The notes under the pieces were generated by a model. It saw only the letters and a program-made list of their open reading frames with translations, was not told where the DNA came from and made no database searches. From Ridgeia piscesae (taxonomy: Eukaryota; Annelida; Polychaeta; Sabellida; Siboglinidae), in contig JAODUO010000128.1 in NCBI GenBank assembly GCA_025642075.2, positions 441,001 to 505,000 of the forward strand: 64,000 nt of DNA. Direction: 5' to 3'. The position numbers were made by a program, and so were the translations under genes. Shown one piece after another: positions 62,066-64,000 of this stretch; the first letter of the stretch is position 1, and the number at the start of each line of letters is the position of its first letter.

Positions 62066-64000
62066 TTTATTACCAAAAGGTATGCTGCTATGATAGCATT
62101 GCTATGAAGACTACTCTGGGACACTTTGTGTTTATATTATAATGCTTTGTGCATAACATATTACAATAGTGTAATTATAAAACAACTCTACTGTATTTAG
62201 ATATTGTATACAATGTGTATCAAATGTGTGTAACACATTTTATTTTAATGTGTAATAATTGCAAGGAAAATCCATCAATTTGTAATATACAATAGACTCA
62301 TGTTGATTTAGGTTAGGATTAACTTCTTCTAAAAGATGATGTTTTAATTACTTCAGGATGAAGTATTGTACAAGTTTCCGCCAGATGAAGAAAGCACACT
62401 GGAAGACATGAGAGGACTGTTCATCACAATCAGTCATCTCTTGCTGGAAGTAACCAGCAACACAGCTACAGAGTAAGTAACACAGATACAGAATGGGTAA
62501 CACAGATACAGAGTGAGTAACACAGATACAGAGTGAGTAACACAGATACAGAGTGAGTAACACAGCTACAGAGTAAGTAACATAGATACAGAGTGAGTAA
62601 CACATAGATAGTGAGTACCATATATTCATAATGAATAACACAGATTTATGGCGAGTAACACAGCGCTGAATGAGTAACACAGATTAAGAGTGAGTATTAT
62701 GTATATAGAGTGAGTAACACATTATATAGAGTGAGTCACATGTATACATAATAAATAATGACTAACACATATAGCGAGTGACACAGCTATGAGTAACACT
62801 GACTCAGAGTGAATTACACATATATGTAGTAAAATATATGCATAGAAAGTAACAGGTATACAGAGTAACGTAATGAGTATCTTGGTAACACATATTCATA
62901 GTGTGTAACATAGCACCAAGCGAGTAACACAGACAGAGAGGAGAGTAACACAGTGAATAAAACAGCTACTCACTTTATGTTTGTATTATCTGTTTGTGTG
63001 TTTGTGTAAATATACTTACCCGTGGTGATTAGAGAAGCGTAGTAGACTGGGCTGTTGTTTCTCCCAGGTCAGCCGTGTTGGTGGATGGGGAGTGGGTTCA
63101 CGTGGGATACAGCCGGGAGAACAGGGAAGTACTTGTCATCGCTGTCCCCACCAACAAGTAAGTTCACACTGCCACATGTCTCATCACTCTCTTCCCACTG
63201 ATCCCTTTTGGGTCGGGTCCAAGTTGCCCAGTTAATCCTGCCCTAGCTGTGGTTCATCTCCGGGTTAGTCTTATGCAAAATAATGCGATGTTCTTTCACT
63301 CCTGGATGTTCAAACCTGCTGTTTGAGATCTCTCGTCACAAATACAATGTATTTTCATGTAACCTTTCTCATCTTGCTCTTCCAGGTCTTCTTTGTCTTC
63401 TCCCTAAACCTTTATCCCTTTAAAAGGTAAAGGTAAGCTAAGTTCTTATATAGTGCAGTGTCCAGATCTGCTCAAAGTGCTTTACACTTTACTTCCTTGG
63501 CAGATCTATTCAATCAAACACCATCTCATCTTCACTGGAACCAGGTACTCATTCAAACAGCCATTTGAATTGGAGCAATGTAGAGTGAAAAAACATGCTA
63601 AAGGTTTTAAGACCGCAGCACAGTATTCGAACATGGGTTCAATTAGAGATATCTTTGATGCGGGAGCCACGTGACTGTGTCAGTCGTGAAGTGACTGTCA
63701 TTGCACCAGCTGTCATTCATGGTATTGCCAGTACAGCATAACTCTGAATGGTTTATTTTGTGGTCGTTAAGAAGTCGTTCCATTATTATTAATATTATCA
63801 TTATTATTACATACAATTTAGTGGGTACTGGGTAGTATACGTTAGTGATAATATTGTATTAAAAAGTAATGAAGAGACAGTCTTAATATACATACATGTT
63901 TACATATGTACACACACAAATAGTAGACAGTACATGTTATACTCATGCAATGGTTTGTTACAGATTGTTATTGAGTCGGCTACCCCATATGATGCAAGAC
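61328..64000 (+). CDS. INTU: Inturned (INTU), internal part of gene, 4 exons
   Basis: Four exons join in phase (1/0, 0/2, 2/2, 2/-) to about 107 codons that run off the right edge. The product carries [63 protein letters not shown] and [19 protein letters not shown]. This follows the longin-like region after the PDZ domain of inturned: MYLTL..., EILYHYP..., VRGIFLTL...LENVT, LLLNGKQIHVAYWKE, LLLIGLP...LPRLRNMI. INTU works with FUZ and WDPCP in the CPLANE complex at the ciliary base, controlling ciliogenesis and planar polarity. The PDZ-encoding exons were not found upstream. Confidence 0.82.
61553..62061. repeat. Layered CCACA / CCAAACCTCA / CCACG / CA arrays
   Basis: Consecutive blocks: (CCACA)n 61553-61645, (CCAAACCTCA)n to about 61710, (CCACA)n to about 61790, (CCAAACCTCA)n to 61830, (CCACG)n to 61902, (CCACA)n to 61940, then GCGCGCCT units and (CA)n. 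They lie in the INTU intron between exons a and b. Long His/Thr/Pro frames are artefacts. Confidence 0.95.
62357..62472 (+). CDS. INTU: INTU exon b
   Basis: It encodes [20 protein letters not shown] and [18 protein letters not shown]. Acceptor ACTTCAG, donor GA|GTAAGT; phase 0 in, phase 2 out. The end of this exon plus its donor is the seed of the array that follows. Confidence 0.87.
62473..62965. repeat. 20-bp array built from INTU exon b and its donor
   Basis: The exon ends AACACAGCTACAGA|GTAAGT. The next units are AACACAGATACAGA|ATGGGT, then AACACAGATACAGA|GTGAGT three times, then AACACAGCTACAGA|GTAAGT again (62551-62580). They decay outward to about 62965, still keeping GTGAGT/GTAAC. Each good unit is a strong decoy 5' splice site preceded by exon sequence. 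Confidence 0.93.
63068..63157 (+). CDS. INTU: INTU exon c
   Basis: It encodes [20 protein letters not shown] and VLVIAVPTN. Acceptor TCTCCCAG, donor GTAAGT, phase 2 at both ends. Confidence 0.85.
63430..63500. repeat. Dispersed repeat ending AGTGCTTTACA
   Basis: GTTCTTATATAGTGCAGTG..CTCAAAGTGCTTTACAC resembles 42690-42750. Likely a SINE-tail fragment in the INTU intron. Confidence 0.35.
63964..64000 (+). CDS. INTU: INTU exon d (cut by window edge)
   Basis: Acceptor GTTACAG; the first base completes a lysine codon, then [12 protein letters not shown], matching the LPRLRNMI segment of inturned. It continues beyond the window. Confidence 0.75.
   Translation, partial: MVIESATPYDAR

Noticed and set aside
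61485..62142. His/Thr/Pro-rich frames of about 200 codons
   Set aside because: Translated CCACA and CA repeats in an INTU intron.

Overview
The window is animal nuclear DNA. Its genes are split by GT-AG introns, it is AT-rich, and it is full of micro- and minisatellites, short inverted-repeat transposons and decayed non-LTR retrotransposons. Protein similarity is bilaterian. The repeat-laden intron style suggests a marine invertebrate, possibly a lophotrochozoan such as a mollusc, but this is inference and no species marker was found.

Layout. (1) Bases 1-96 (minus) look like one exon of an unidentified gene running off the left edge. (2) Bases 97-8540 hold no recognised gene: AT microsatellites, a 168-bp inverted-repeat element, a 45-bp minisatellite (4446-6169) and a nested pair of hAT-like elements (6330-7910, with a 455-bp MITE inside). 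(3) Bases 8541-46986 (plus) carry a complete CLCN3/4/5-type chloride/proton exchanger gene. I resolved 20 coding exons with consistent splice phases, about 805 codons once a 2-nt defect in one exon is allowed for. One exon (81 nt) is present twice. Its introns hold about 14.9 kb of related 23/44-bp repeats, 3.4 kb of 27-bp repeats and several smaller arrays. One intron has U12-type splice signals. (4) Bases 46987-51742 are 3' flank. (5) Bases 51790-57188 (minus) carry a four-exon Jupiter/HN1 (JPT) gene of 144 codons, with a decayed reverse transcriptase in an intron. (6) Bases 61328-64000 (plus) carry four consecutive exons of inturned (INTU), a planar cell polarity/ciliogenesis protein; its 5' exons were not found upstream and its 3' part lies beyond the window.

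The three recognised genes are neighbours and not a functional system: an endosomal chloride/proton exchanger, a small microtubule-associated protein and a ciliary polarity effector.

The most unusual pattern concerns the tandem arrays. Several intronic arrays abut a splice junction, and their repeat unit contains a copy of that junction (intron edge plus the first or last exon bases). I see this at the 3' splice sites of CLCN exons 7, 8, 11 and 14, and at the 5' splice sites of CLCN exon 2 and of an INTU exon. In these cases the satellite appears to have been seeded from the splice junction, leaving from a few to several hundred decoy sites beside the real one.
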